NCBI GenBank assembly: GCA_022710245.1
Contig: JAKLHH010000117.1
Span: forward strand, 1 to 11,665
Reading direction: 5' to 3'
Length of the DNA: 11,665 bases
DNA from: Myxococcota bacterium
Lineage (GTDB): Bacteria; Myxococcota; Polyangia; GCA-2747355; JAKLHH01
Positions 6,038-11,665 of this stretch are shown here, one piece after another. The notes under the pieces are model-generated. The model was given only the letters and a program-made list of their open reading frames with translations. It ran no database searches and had not been told where the DNA came from. The first letter of the stretch is position 1. Each line of letters begins with the position of its first letter. Both the position numbers and the translations under genes were made by a program.

Positions 6038-6328
6038 TCAGCGCAGGTCGCAGACCGGCGCGCAGAGCTTGACGCCCCAGGGGGTGGGGCAGCAGCGCTG
6101 CCCGAAGCAGTCGCGATCGGCGACGCAGCCGAAGGGGGCGCCGACGTAGCCGTCGGCCGGCGGCGGCCAGTAGAGGTCCTTCTTCGTGGTGACGGGCAGG
6201 TCCGGCACCGGGGTGCTCGCCTCGTAGCCGGGCGTGGTGACGGCTCCGTCCTTCTTCTTCGGCAGGTCGCCGGCGCAGCCAGCGGCCAGCGCCGCCGCGA
6301 GGCAGATGAGCGCGAGCCAGGACCTCAT
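6038..6328 (-). CDS. small Cys-rich lipoprotein
   Basis: A 96-aa exported protein. MRSWLALICLAAALAAGC is a standard lipoprotein signal with lipobox LAAGC (Cys18). A short Asp/Pro/Lys-rich linker follows (residues about 19-65). The C-terminal module has six cysteines in GCVADRDCFGQRCC...CAPVC (Cys68, 74, 79, 80, 89, 93), enough for three disulfides. Such C-x5-C-x4-CC...C tails on lipoproteins are common in Myxococcota, mostly without known function. The start is chosen because it begins directly at the signal peptide; the frame is open far upstream but overlaps the opposite-strand YdcF-like gene. It lies 28 bp upstream of the cysteine-synthase gene on the same strand and is divergent from the YdcF-like gene across 96 bp. 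The Shine-Dalgarno match is poor (GAGG only two bases from the ATG). Confidence 0.75.
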   Translation of the reverse strand: MRSWLALICLAAALAAGCAGDLPKKKDGAVTTPGYEASTPVPDLPVTTKKDLYWPPPADGYVGAPFGCVADRDCFGQRCCPTPWGVKLCAPVCDLR

Positions 6329-6412
6329 GCCTCGAGGATCGCACGAAAGCGCGGCGGACGTCGAGCGGCTCTCGCCCCGATACGCGCAGCGGTGCTCGGC
6401 CTGCGCTGGAGC

Positions 6413-6418
6413 TATACT
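6413..6418 (+). promoter_or_regulatory. -10 box (TATACT) with leaderless geometry
   Basis: TATACT matches TATAAT at 5 of 6 positions in otherwise very GC-rich DNA and lies exactly six bases before ATG 6425, so transcription would start at or next to the A of the start codon. No good -35 box is seen 16-18 bp upstream, and no Shine-Dalgarno sequence precedes the ATG. This fits a leaderless mRNA. Confidence 0.55.
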
Positions 6419-6424
6419 CGAGCG

Positions 6425-7228
6425 ATGGGTGAGCAGCTGTCCATGGACCCGGGCGCGGACGAGGGCGGAGGAGGTGCGGCGGTGCGGAGCGTGAACGGAT
6501 TCTCCGGTGGTGGAGGGTGTGGGCGACGGAGCGAAGCTCCCGGTGTAGGGGAATCGCGGGGGGAGCTGTGCCGGCTGCTGGGGAGGGCGCCGGGCGCGAT
6601 CGCGGTGATGGGCAAGTGGGAGCCCTTCCTGCGCGCGGAGCGCTGCCTCGAGGAGGTGGCCGCCCGCGCGGCCGCGGCGCTCGCGCTCGGCGAGGCGCTC
6701 GTGCCCGGGGGGCCAGGTCCCTACCTCCTCAGCGCCGAGGCGCACCTCCGCGGCCAGCCCGCCGCGGGCTGCCTGATCGCGGCGGAGATCCTGCGTGGCC
6801 TCGGCGCCTGTCCCGAGCGGCTGCGCTGCAGCCCGGCCGCGAACCGGACCACCGTCGAGCTGCACACGCTGGAGCGGATGCGCCGCGAGCTCGGCGTGGA
6901 GCGGCTGCTGATGGTGACCGCCCCCTACCATGCGGAGCGCGTGCGCGCGTTGATCGCTCGCGAGCGCCTCGACGGTGAGCGGCTGGCCGTGGTGAGCTGC
7001 GAGGCGCGCGCCGTCGAGCTGGCGCTCCTCTGCCTGCCGCCCGCGCGCCGGCAGCGGCTCGTCACCGCCATCGCGCGCGGCCACCGCGAGGGGGACGCGC
7101 TCTCCGCCGGCGGGCTCAACGAGCGCCTGGCCCGCCTCGCGGCGCGGCTCCCTCTCCTCGAGCGGGTCTTCGCTGATCTCGTGCGCGGCCGCGTGGACCC
7201 GCGCGCCGCGGTCACCTACCGACCCTGA
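6425..7228 (+). CDS. YdcF/DUF218-like domain protein
   Basis: A 267-aa protein, probably soluble. Residues 1-50 are Gly/Ser/Asp-rich and disordered in character. From about residue 57 the order follows the DUF218 (YdcF/SanA/ElyC) fold: first strand AIAVMGK, a helix starting RAERCLEEVAARAAAALALG, a second strand PYLLSAEAHLRG, helix AAGCLIAAEILRGLG, the SPAANRTTVELHTLE segment corresponding to the family's xxxSrnTxeN block (Asn140-Thr142), and VTAPYHAERVRALI matching the usual vTsxxHmxRa strand-helix. The role is unknown; E. coli YdcF binds SAM, and SanA/ElyC relate to the envelope. No signal anchor is present, unlike SanA/ElyC. ATG 6443 is an in-frame alternative, but the -10 box favours 6425. 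The gene is convergent with the DUF4442 gene and divergent from the Cys-rich lipoprotein. The assignment rests on motif order, so confidence is moderate. Confidence 0.65.
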   Translation: MGEQLSMDPGADEGGGGAAVRSVNGFSGGGGCGRRSEAPGVGESRGELCRLLGRAPGAIAVMGKWEPFLRAERCLEEVAARAAAALALGEALVPGGPGPYLLSAEAHLRGQPAAGCLIAAEILRGLGACPERLRCSPAANRTTVELHTLERMRRELGVERLLMVTAPYHAERVRALIARERLDGERLAVVSCEARAVELALLCLPPARRQRLVTAIARGHREGDALSAGGLNERLARLAARLPLLERVFADLVRGRVDPRAAVTYRP

Positions 7229-7249
7229 CCGAAGCCCGGCCCGGTCAGG
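7224..7249. terminator. inverted repeat spanning both convergent stop codons
   Basis: CCTGACCG (7224-7231) and CGGTCAGG (7242-7249) form a perfect 8-bp stem with a 10-base loop. The left arm contains the TGA of the YdcF-like gene (7226-7228) and the right arm the TGA (as TCA) of the DUF4442 gene (7245-7247). It could act as a two-way transcription end, though there is no T-tract on either side. Confidence 0.5.
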
Positions 7250-7724
7250 CCCCGGTGCGCCTGCGGACGGAGAGGACCTTCGCCACCCGCGCGATCTCCT
7301 CGCCGCTCTCCGCCTCGATGCGCACCAGGAAGCGCGGGTGCGCGCGACCGCTTCGCTCCACCTCCTCGCGGATCTCCGCGAGCTGCTCCTCGGAGAGCTC
7401 GAAGCAGGCGCGGACCTTGCCACGGCCCGGCCGCTTGAACTCGATGGTCGCCGACTTGTCCCAGACGATGAAGCCCGGCCCCAGGTTCTCCATCACCATC
7501 ACCATGAAGAAGGGGTCGCACATCGAGTAGAGCGAGCCGCCGAACTGGGTGCCGACGTAGTTGCGGTTCCAGCGCGCCAGCTTCATCTCCACCTCGACGC
7601 GGCGGAGCCCGGGGTCAGCGCGGGCGACGCGCACGCCGGCGCCGAGGTACGGCGGGTAGAGCCACATGGTGCGGAGGAAGCGGTGCGGTCCGAGGAGCTG
7701 GGCGAGGCGCTGCAGGATCGTCAT
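7245..7724 (-). CDS. DUF4442 hotdog-fold (thioesterase-like) protein
   Basis: A 159-aa protein of standard DUF4442 length, a family of the hotdog thioesterase superfamily. The diagnostic core is RWNRNYVGTQFGGSLYSMCD, followed by PFFMVMVMENLG, the strand VWDKSATIEFKRPGRG, and a C-terminal strand ending VAKVLSVRR. Gly-Gly-Ser-Leu-Tyr at the start of the central hotdog helix and the downstream sheet strands support a single complete hotdog domain. It probably acts on acyl-CoA or acyl-carrier thioesters in the cytosol; the substrate is not known for this family. The start at 7724 is supported by a sigma-70-type promoter at 7734-7761, although the Shine-Dalgarno sequence is weak. It is downstream of the glycosidase gene on the same strand but has its own promoter, and is convergent with the YdcF-like gene. 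Confidence 0.88.
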   Translation of the reverse strand: MTILQRLAQLLGPHRFLRTMWLYPPYLGAGVRVARADPGLRRVEVEMKLARWNRNYVGTQFGGSLYSMCDPFFMVMVMENLGPGFIVWDKSATIEFKRPGRGKVRACFELSEEQLAEIREEVERSGRAHPRFLVRIEAESGEEIARVAKVLSVRRRTGA

Positions 7725-7733
7725 CGAGGCGGG

Positions 7734-7769
7734 ATCGTAGCCAGGGCGGGGCCAGGGTCAACTACCCTG
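7734..7769 (-). promoter_or_regulatory. sigma-70-type promoter with palindrome over the -35 box
   Basis: On the minus strand TTGACC (7761-7756) and TACGAT (7739-7734) are separated by 16 bp, and the -10 box is nine bases before the DUF4442 ATG, giving a very short or no leader. The inverted repeat CAGGGT-N5-ACCCTG (7753-7769) sits across the -35 box, where a repressor or activator could bind. The operator role is inference. Confidence 0.55.
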
Positions 7770-7825
7770 TTGCCCGGCATGGGCGCCCACGCGGCCGGCG
7801 CTCGAGGGGGAGCAGCGCGCCGCCG

Positions 7826-9490
7826 CTACTTGCAGGTGTACGCGCTGAGGTCGGCGCACTCGTTGGTCCCGGCGCCGAGGCTGTCGCAGGGGAAGATGGA
7901 GTAGCCCGGGTAGCCGGCGACGCGGCCCCAGTCGGCCCAGTCGTAGACGAAGGCGACCGCCACGCTCTGGCCGAAGCTCGGCGCGTTGGCGTTCATCCAC
8001 TCGATCCAGGCCTTGGTGTACCAGCCCCGGCTGTGGCCGTTGATCAGCCCGCCGCCGCAGGTGTTGGGCGACGCGCAGCCGCCCTGCCAGGCGAGGTCGC
8101 TGGTGCACTGGCTCCCCGAGCAGGAGAAGGTCTGCCACTGCAGACCGAACTCGGTGATCCAGAGCGGCCGCGTGATGGAGAGGCCGGCGTTCTTCAGCTC
8201 GGTGAAGACCTCGGTCGACTTCTGCACGTAGGTGTTCGAGGTGCCGTTCGCCCAGGCGTACAGGTGGCCGCCGTAGCCGTCGAAGCCGGGGTGGCCGTTG
8301 AGCTGCGCCGCGAGGTAGTTCACGCCGTTGTAGCTCTCCATCCACTTCAGCGCCGCGTAGGGGTTGCTCATCATCGACCCCGGGCTGTAGCTGCCCGCGT
8401 TGGTCATCCCGGTCGTGATGACCTTGGCGCTGGCGAAGGCCGAGGTCCGGATGGTGTCGAGCCCCATCGAGTAGAGCCTCGCCAGCCCCTCCTGCCAGGC
8501 GGCCTTCTGCGCCGCCGTCAGGCTGGACGCGTTGACGTTGCACATGTCGCCGTTGAAGCCGCAGCTGTCGAGCTCGTTGCCGAGCTCGAAGGCCTCGATG
8601 GTCTGCCCCGCCTGCGACGCCGCGTTCAGGTAGCTCGTCAGGCGCGCGGCCGCCTTCGTGGTGTTCATCAGGTGCAGCGGGTAGGGGAACGAGGTGCTGC
8701 CGTCGAAGTCCCCCGCCGTCGGGCCCACCAGCGCGAGCACCTTGTAGCCGTTGGCGTGGGCCTTCTGCAGCTGGTGCACGAAGTTGGCCCGCTGCGTGGC
8801 GTCGTTGTCCTGCAGGTCGATGCGGATCCACTTCACCGTGGGCAGGTGCTTGGCCATGTTCGCGTAGTCGGTGTCGATCAGGCCGGGGTTCTGCGGGTAG
8901 CCGTAGGTGAGCTGCATGTCCTCGATGCCGAGCGCGGCCTTGCCCGACGCGCAGTCGCCCGTCGACGGCGCGCCGTTCTTCACGGTGACGGTGAGCGGTC
9001 CGGCGTCCGCGTCGGAGGTGAAGGTCTGGCCCGGCGCGCTGTCCCACGCGTGAGCGGTGAGCGTGAGGGCGCCGTCGGGGAGCTGCGTCGTGTCCACGCT
9101 GGCCGTGGCGCTCGCGTGGCTCGCCGACACGGTGCAGCGGACCAGCAGGGTGCCGTTGCGGAAGATCTCGACGTTCAGGAAGCCCTGGCCGCTGAGCTGG
9201 AAGGTCGTGGTGCCCGAGAGGGTGGCGCCGGCCGCCGGCGCGACCCACTTCAGCTTCACGCTGCCGGTGGCGGCTCCATCGGTGGCTGGCTGGCCCTGCT
9301 CGCCGCCCACCTTGCCGTCGGTGGGGGGCCACTGCTCCTCGGCGCCGTCGCCCGGCTTGAACGGCAGGTCGGAGGTGACGCCGCCATCACCGCGCGCCAC
9401 GACGCCGTCCGAGCCGGCGCGGTGCGGGAGATCCTCGGAGCAAGCAGTCAAGAGTAGTACGCAGAGTAGTCTCCAAGACAGTCTGATCAT
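7826..9490 (-). CDS. secreted glycoside hydrolase-like lipoprotein with Ig-like domain
   Basis: A 554-aa lipoprotein. MIRLSWRLLCVLLLTAC is the signal with Cys17 as lipid site; Ser follows the Cys, compatible with outer-membrane sorting. Residues about 18-75 are an Asp/Gly-rich linker. Residues about 77-171 form a bacterial Ig-like domain (VAPAAGATLSGTTTFQLSG ... DTTQLPDGALTLTAHAWD). From about residue 187 there is a TIM-barrel-like domain. Asn305-Glu306 in FELGNELD fits the acid/base of clan GH-A glycosidases, Glu447 in LWITEFGLQW the nucleophile, and GGHLYAW a substrate-cleft loop. The exact GH family is not assigned (GH5-, GH39- or GH128-like are possible), so the polysaccharide is unknown. 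Many extracytoplasmic cysteines suggest disulfides. The frame is open to 9544, but ATG 9490 starts the signal peptide. An exact sigma-54 promoter lies at 9528-9543. Confidence 0.8.
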   Translation of the reverse strand: MIRLSWRLLCVLLLTACSEDLPHRAGSDGVVARGDGGVTSDLPFKPGDGAEEQWPPTDGKVGGEQGQPATDGAATGSVKLKWVAPAAGATLSGTTTFQLSGQGFLNVEIFRNGTLLVRCTVSASHASATASVDTTQLPDGALTLTAHAWDSAPGQTFTSDADAGPLTVTVKNGAPSTGDCASGKAALGIEDMQLTYGYPQNPGLIDTDYANMAKHLPTVKWIRIDLQDNDATQRANFVHQLQKAHANGYKVLALVGPTAGDFDGSTSFPYPLHLMNTTKAAARLTSYLNAASQAGQTIEAFELGNELDSCGFNGDMCNVNASSLTAAQKAAWQEGLARLYSMGLDTIRTSAFASAKVITTGMTNAGSYSPGSMMSNPYAALKWMESYNGVNYLAAQLNGHPGFDGYGGHLYAWANGTSNTYVQKSTEVFTELKNAGLSITRPLWITEFGLQWQTFSCSGSQCTSDLAWQGGCASPNTCGGGLINGHSRGWYTKAWIEWMNANAPSFGQSVAVAFVYDWADWGRVAGYPGYSIFPCDSLGAGTNECADLSAYTCK

Positions 9491-9527
9491 CGCGTGGTGT
9501 TCCTCGAGGTTATCTGCGCCGGGCTTG

Positions 9528-9543
9528 AGCAAGGTGGGTGCCA
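9528..9543 (-). promoter_or_regulatory. sigma-54 (RpoN) promoter of the glycosidase gene
   Basis: On the minus strand TGGCAC (9543-9538), five bases (CCACC), then TTGCT (9532-9528) match the -24/-12 consensus TGGCAC-N5-TTGCW exactly. The expected start of transcription is about 11-12 bases past the -12 box, near 9517, leaving a leader of about 25-30 bases with a GAGG before ATG 9490. An enhancer-binding protein should be required; none is encoded in the window. Confidence 0.85.
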
Positions 9544-10231
9544 CCGGCGGCCACCGTCGACGCGCGACGCTCGCTCGGGATCACGGCCAGATCGAACGAC
9601 GCGCCGACCCGCGGGCGCAAGCAACTGGGGTGCTGCTCCCCGGGATCCTCCGCACACCCGTGGACGCCCTGCGACGACAACCTACTGGTAGGGGCAGTAG
9701 TGCTCACCGACGGAAGGAGCACCCGCGTGAGGGGGCGTTTCGGGCAGGGGTCTGTCGTCGGGTCGAGGAGGGGGGTATTGGGCTCCCCAGTCCATCGTCT
9801 CGTCGACGGTGCGCTCGAGGTCAGCGTCATGCGAATCGGGCGGGTGGGGAGGGGCGCGGGCGGCAATCGGCGCGGCCTGGTCACGGCGGTTGCCGCGCGT
9901 GCCGAGGGTGGTGCCGGCGGGCTCGAAGAGGTCTTGCTGCTCTGGAGGACCTCGCCCGGCGCGTCGTCGAAGACGAGCTCGATCTGGAGCTCGCAGCCGA
10001 CGGGCTCGACCTGCCGTCGCTGCGAAGCGTGCGTCGATCACGCCGGACCATGGGCTCCGTGCGCCCTCCGGGGCGAGCGTGCCGACCATAGCAGCAGGCG
10101 GGCCGTATCGTGCTGCTGAGCGGATGCGAGGGGACAGAGTGAACCTGGCTCATGCAGTGTTCGCTTCACCATCTATGACTGGCAGCGCAGGGTGAAGCTC
10201 GCGGCCGAGGGCAAAGGCGAGCAGGGCGAAC
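9544..10231. other. 688-bp stretch without a confident gene
   Basis: The region lies between the sigma-54 promoter of the glycosidase gene and the end of the MetX-like gene. Codon quality is patchy, and no frame on either strand reads as a complete recognisable protein. It holds a disrupted minus-strand ORF (9682-10089), a coding-like scrap on the plus strand (10165-10231) and, near 9620-9635, a degraded sigma-54-like sequence lacking the GG of the -24 box. It may also contain enhancer sites for the glycosidase promoter, which I cannot identify. Confidence 0.6.
9682..10089 (-). pseudogene. possible frame-disrupted hypothetical gene
   Basis: The uninterrupted 135-codon frame from ATG 10089 to TAG 9682 starts well (MVGTLAPEGARSPWSGVIDA) but loses coding character from about 10013 to 9936. 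There the frame shifted by one base reads QVEPVGCELQIELVFDDAPG with all 26 codons ending in G or C; the first frame then looks coding-like again (DLFEPAGTTLGTRGN, ending VGEHYCPYQ). This pattern suggests two compensating indels, from decay or sequence error. No family is recognised. It may be non-coding altogether. Confidence 0.3.
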
Positions 10232-11437
10232 TCAGCGCTCGAGGAACTCGCGGATGGCGTCGGCGGCCAGGCCGATCTGCTTGAGCCCGTCGTAGTGACC
10301 GCCCTTGCCCTTGATGGTGAAGACCTCGGCGGGCGTGCCCTGCGCGCGCAGCCGCCTGGCCGCGTCGCGCCCATACTTCGGGAAGAGGAGCAGGTCGGAG
10401 CTGGCGACGACGAAGAGCGCCGGCGCCTTGATCCGCCGCACCCCCTCGGCGAGCGTCTTGCCGTGGCCGGTCTGGAAGAGCTGGTTCGCCTTGATGATGT
10501 AGAGCATGTGGTTGGCGTCGATGGTGCTCGCGGAGGTCTTCGCCGCCGCGTCCCAGCCCTCCTCGACGGCGAAGCGGCTCTCGAGGCTGGTCCCCGGGCT
10601 GCTGCCTGCCTGCGCCGGCGCGCGGCGGTACGGGCGCGCGGCCTGCGGCGAGCCGGCGAGCTGCGCCATCATCCGGAGCGCCGTCGCCGTGCCCTGCACG
10701 GGCGGCTCCTTGCCGTAGTAGTCGCCGTGCTGCCAGCGCGGGTCATTCCTGATCGCCTCGCCCATCGTGCCGAGGCTGCCGACCAGGTACGGGCTCGCGG
10801 CGAGCCCGGCCGGGATGACGGGGATGATCTTCTGCACCATCTCGGGGTAGGCCGAGGCCCACTCGACGGTCTGCATGGAGCCCATCGACGGGCCCATCAC
10901 GGCCTTCAGCTTCTTGATGCCCAGGCGATCGGCGAGCGCCTTCTGCACGTTCACCATGTCGCGCACGGTGACGACCGGGAAGCTGGTGCCGTAGGGCTTG
11001 CCCGTCTCCTTGTTGATCGTGGCCGGCCCGGTGGTGATCACCCGGGGATCGTCGGGGTGCACGTTGCAGAGGACGTCCGAGCTCACCACGTAGTACTTGG
11101 TCGTGTCGATCGCCTTGCCGGGGCCGATGATCGCGTCCCAGTAGCCAGGCGCCGCGTCCTTCTTGCAGTACTTCCCGGCGCAGTGAGAGGTCCCCGAGAA
11201 GTAGTGGCAGACCCAGATGGCGTTGTCGCCCTTCGCGTTCAGCTTGCCGAAGGTCTCGTAGCCGACGCGGACGGGGAGGGTGGCGCCACCCTGGGTGGTG
11301 AAGGCGGGCATGCGGAAGACCCGCTTGCGGGTCAGCAGCTCGGCGCTGGCAGACGCGTCCCTGGCGCGGGCCGCCTGCAGCGGCGCGGGCAGCAGCGCGA
11401 GCGCGAGCGCGAGGCCGAGGAGCACTCGTCGGAGCAT
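10232..11437 (-). CDS. exported MetX-like (homoserine O-acyltransferase family) alpha/beta hydrolase
   Basis: A 401-aa protein. Residues 1-22 are a Sec signal peptide (MLRRVLLGLALALALLPAP, cleavage likely after LQA). The rest follows homoserine O-acetyltransferase almost block by block: NAIWVCHYFSGTSHCAG, PGYWDAIIGPGKAIDT, TGPATINKETGKPYG, FPVVTVRDMVNVQKAL, and nucleophile elbow GPSMGSMQTVEWA (Ser184). Catalytic Asp348 is in VASSDLLLFP and His381 in GKGGHYDGL. MetX enzymes are cytosolic and acetyl-CoA-dependent; an exported copy is unlikely to act in methionine synthesis and may instead be an esterase or acyltransferase in the periplasm or outside. Cys77, 86, 91 and 124 could form disulfides. 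The frame is open to 11497, but GGGAGGAATC before ATG 11437 and the signal peptide fix the start. It has an exact sigma-54 promoter at 11461-11476. Confidence 0.88.
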   Translation of the reverse strand: MLRRVLLGLALALALLPAPLQAARARDASASAELLTRKRVFRMPAFTTQGGATLPVRVGYETFGKLNAKGDNAIWVCHYFSGTSHCAGKYCKKDAAPGYWDAIIGPGKAIDTTKYYVVSSDVLCNVHPDDPRVITTGPATINKETGKPYGTSFPVVTVRDMVNVQKALADRLGIKKLKAVMGPSMGSMQTVEWASAYPEMVQKIIPVIPAGLAASPYLVGSLGTMGEAIRNDPRWQHGDYYGKEPPVQGTATALRMMAQLAGSPQAARPYRRAPAQAGSSPGTSLESRFAVEEGWDAAAKTSASTIDANHMLYIIKANQLFQTGHGKTLAEGVRRIKAPALFVVASSDLLLFPKYGRDAARRLRAQGTPAEVFTIKGKGGHYDGLKQIGLAADAIREFLER

Positions 11438-11460
11438 GATTCCTCCCGGGGCTCCCTCAC

Positions 11461-11476
11461 AGCAACCCGCGTGCCA
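11461..11476 (-). promoter_or_regulatory. sigma-54 (RpoN) promoter of the MetX-like gene
   Basis: On the minus strand TGGCAC (11476-11471), GCGGG, TTGCT (11465-11461) match the sigma-54 consensus exactly. The predicted start near 11450 leaves a leader of about 13 bases that contains the GGAGG of the MetX-like gene. An 8-bp palindrome GGATATCC (11478-11485) lies directly upstream of the -24 box. Confidence 0.85.
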
Positions 11477-11616
11477 CGGATATCCCACGGAGATCACGGC
11501 GCACCTGTTCGCCAGCGCGGCCGCTCGAGGAGCCAGCTGGGAGGCAGCGGTGCTCTTCGCGAGGCCAGCGCTGCCCGGCGGCTTGCGGTGCCCCGCCGAC
11601 CTCGTAGGCTTACAGC

Positions 11617-11643
11617 GTGACCCTGGCAGAGCAGGTCAGATGA
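11617..11643 (+). CDS. possible 8-codon leader ORF before an ORF leaving the window
   Basis: GTG at 11617 opens an 8-residue frame (MTLAEQVR, stop TGA 11641-11643). TAGGCT at 11605-11610 is a weak -10-like box six bases before it. The stop overlaps ATG 11640 in ATGA, and that frame (MMSRRPWT) is open to the right edge. It could be a leader peptide coupled to a gene mostly outside the window, or chance. Confidence 0.2.
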   Translation: MTLAEQVR

Positions 11644-11665
11644 TGTCTCGCAGACCCTGGACCCG

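Noticed and set aside
4885..6072. 395-codon plus-strand ORF opposite the cysteine synthase
   Set aside because: Antisense shadow produced by high third-position GC. It is rich in Arg, Ala, His and Glu with no domain, while the other strand has a complete PLP enzyme.
8033..9457. 474-codon plus-strand ORF opposite the glycosidase
   Set aside because: Antisense shadow of the glycosidase lipoprotein, composed mainly of Arg/Val/Ala/Gly with no motif.
9579..9586. GATCACGG shared upstream of both sigma-54 promoters (also 11492-11499)
   Set aside because: An 8-mer at different distances (about 36 and 16 bp) from the -24 boxes is within chance expectation and is not palindromic, so it is not called an enhancer site.
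9620..9635. Third sigma-54 site upstream of the glycosidase (CAGCAC-N5-TTGCT, minus strand)
   Set aside because: It lacks the GG of the -24 element, which is essential for sigma-54 recognition. At most it is a decayed site.
10295..11620. 441-codon plus-strand ORF opposite the MetX-like gene
   Set aside because: Antisense shadow. The minus strand has an intact Ser-Asp-His alpha/beta hydrolase.

Overview
The window is very GC-rich (roughly 70% or more by eye), with C or G in almost every third codon position. Several predicted lipoproteins have Asp/Gly-rich linkers and Cys-rich tails, and two genes carry exact sigma-54 promoters. Together this suggests a chromosomal segment of a Myxococcota (former deltaproteobacterial) organism. 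That assignment is inference from style; there is no rRNA or marker gene here.

Layout. Positions 1-346 are a tandem array of 48-bp units, each with a 17-bp palindrome, cut by the left edge. Two plus-strand genes follow: an EamA/DMT-type transporter and a class I SAM methyltransferase. A block read leftward comes next: a small hypothetical protein, a HAD-IIB phosphatase, a lipoprotein built from the periplasmic P1 domain of SecD, and a papain-like (C70/AvrRpt2-type) cysteine protease. The HAD and SecD-like genes overlap by 4 bp. Then comes a second leftward pair: a Cys-rich mini-lipoprotein followed by a cysteine-synthase-family enzyme. A YdcF/DUF218-like gene (plus) converges on a DUF4442 hotdog gene (minus), with an inverted repeat built across both stop codons.

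The right third holds two exported enzymes read leftward: a 554-aa glycoside-hydrolase lipoprotein with an Ig-like domain, and a MetX-like alpha/beta-hydrolase with a signal peptide. Each is preceded by an exact TGGCAC-N5-TTGCT sigma-54 promoter, so they probably share an alternative regulatory programme responding to an unseen enhancer-binding protein. Between them lie about 700 bp with only a disrupted ORF and a short coding-like scrap.

The most interesting points are the two matching sigma-54 promoters, the SecD P1 domain without a membrane channel, the secreted form of a normally cytoplasmic methionine-pathway fold, and the palindromic 48-bp array. No phage, CRISPR, tRNA, rRNA or intact insertion sequence was seen. 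Most of the window looks like ordinary chromosome with a few unusual lineage-specific proteins.
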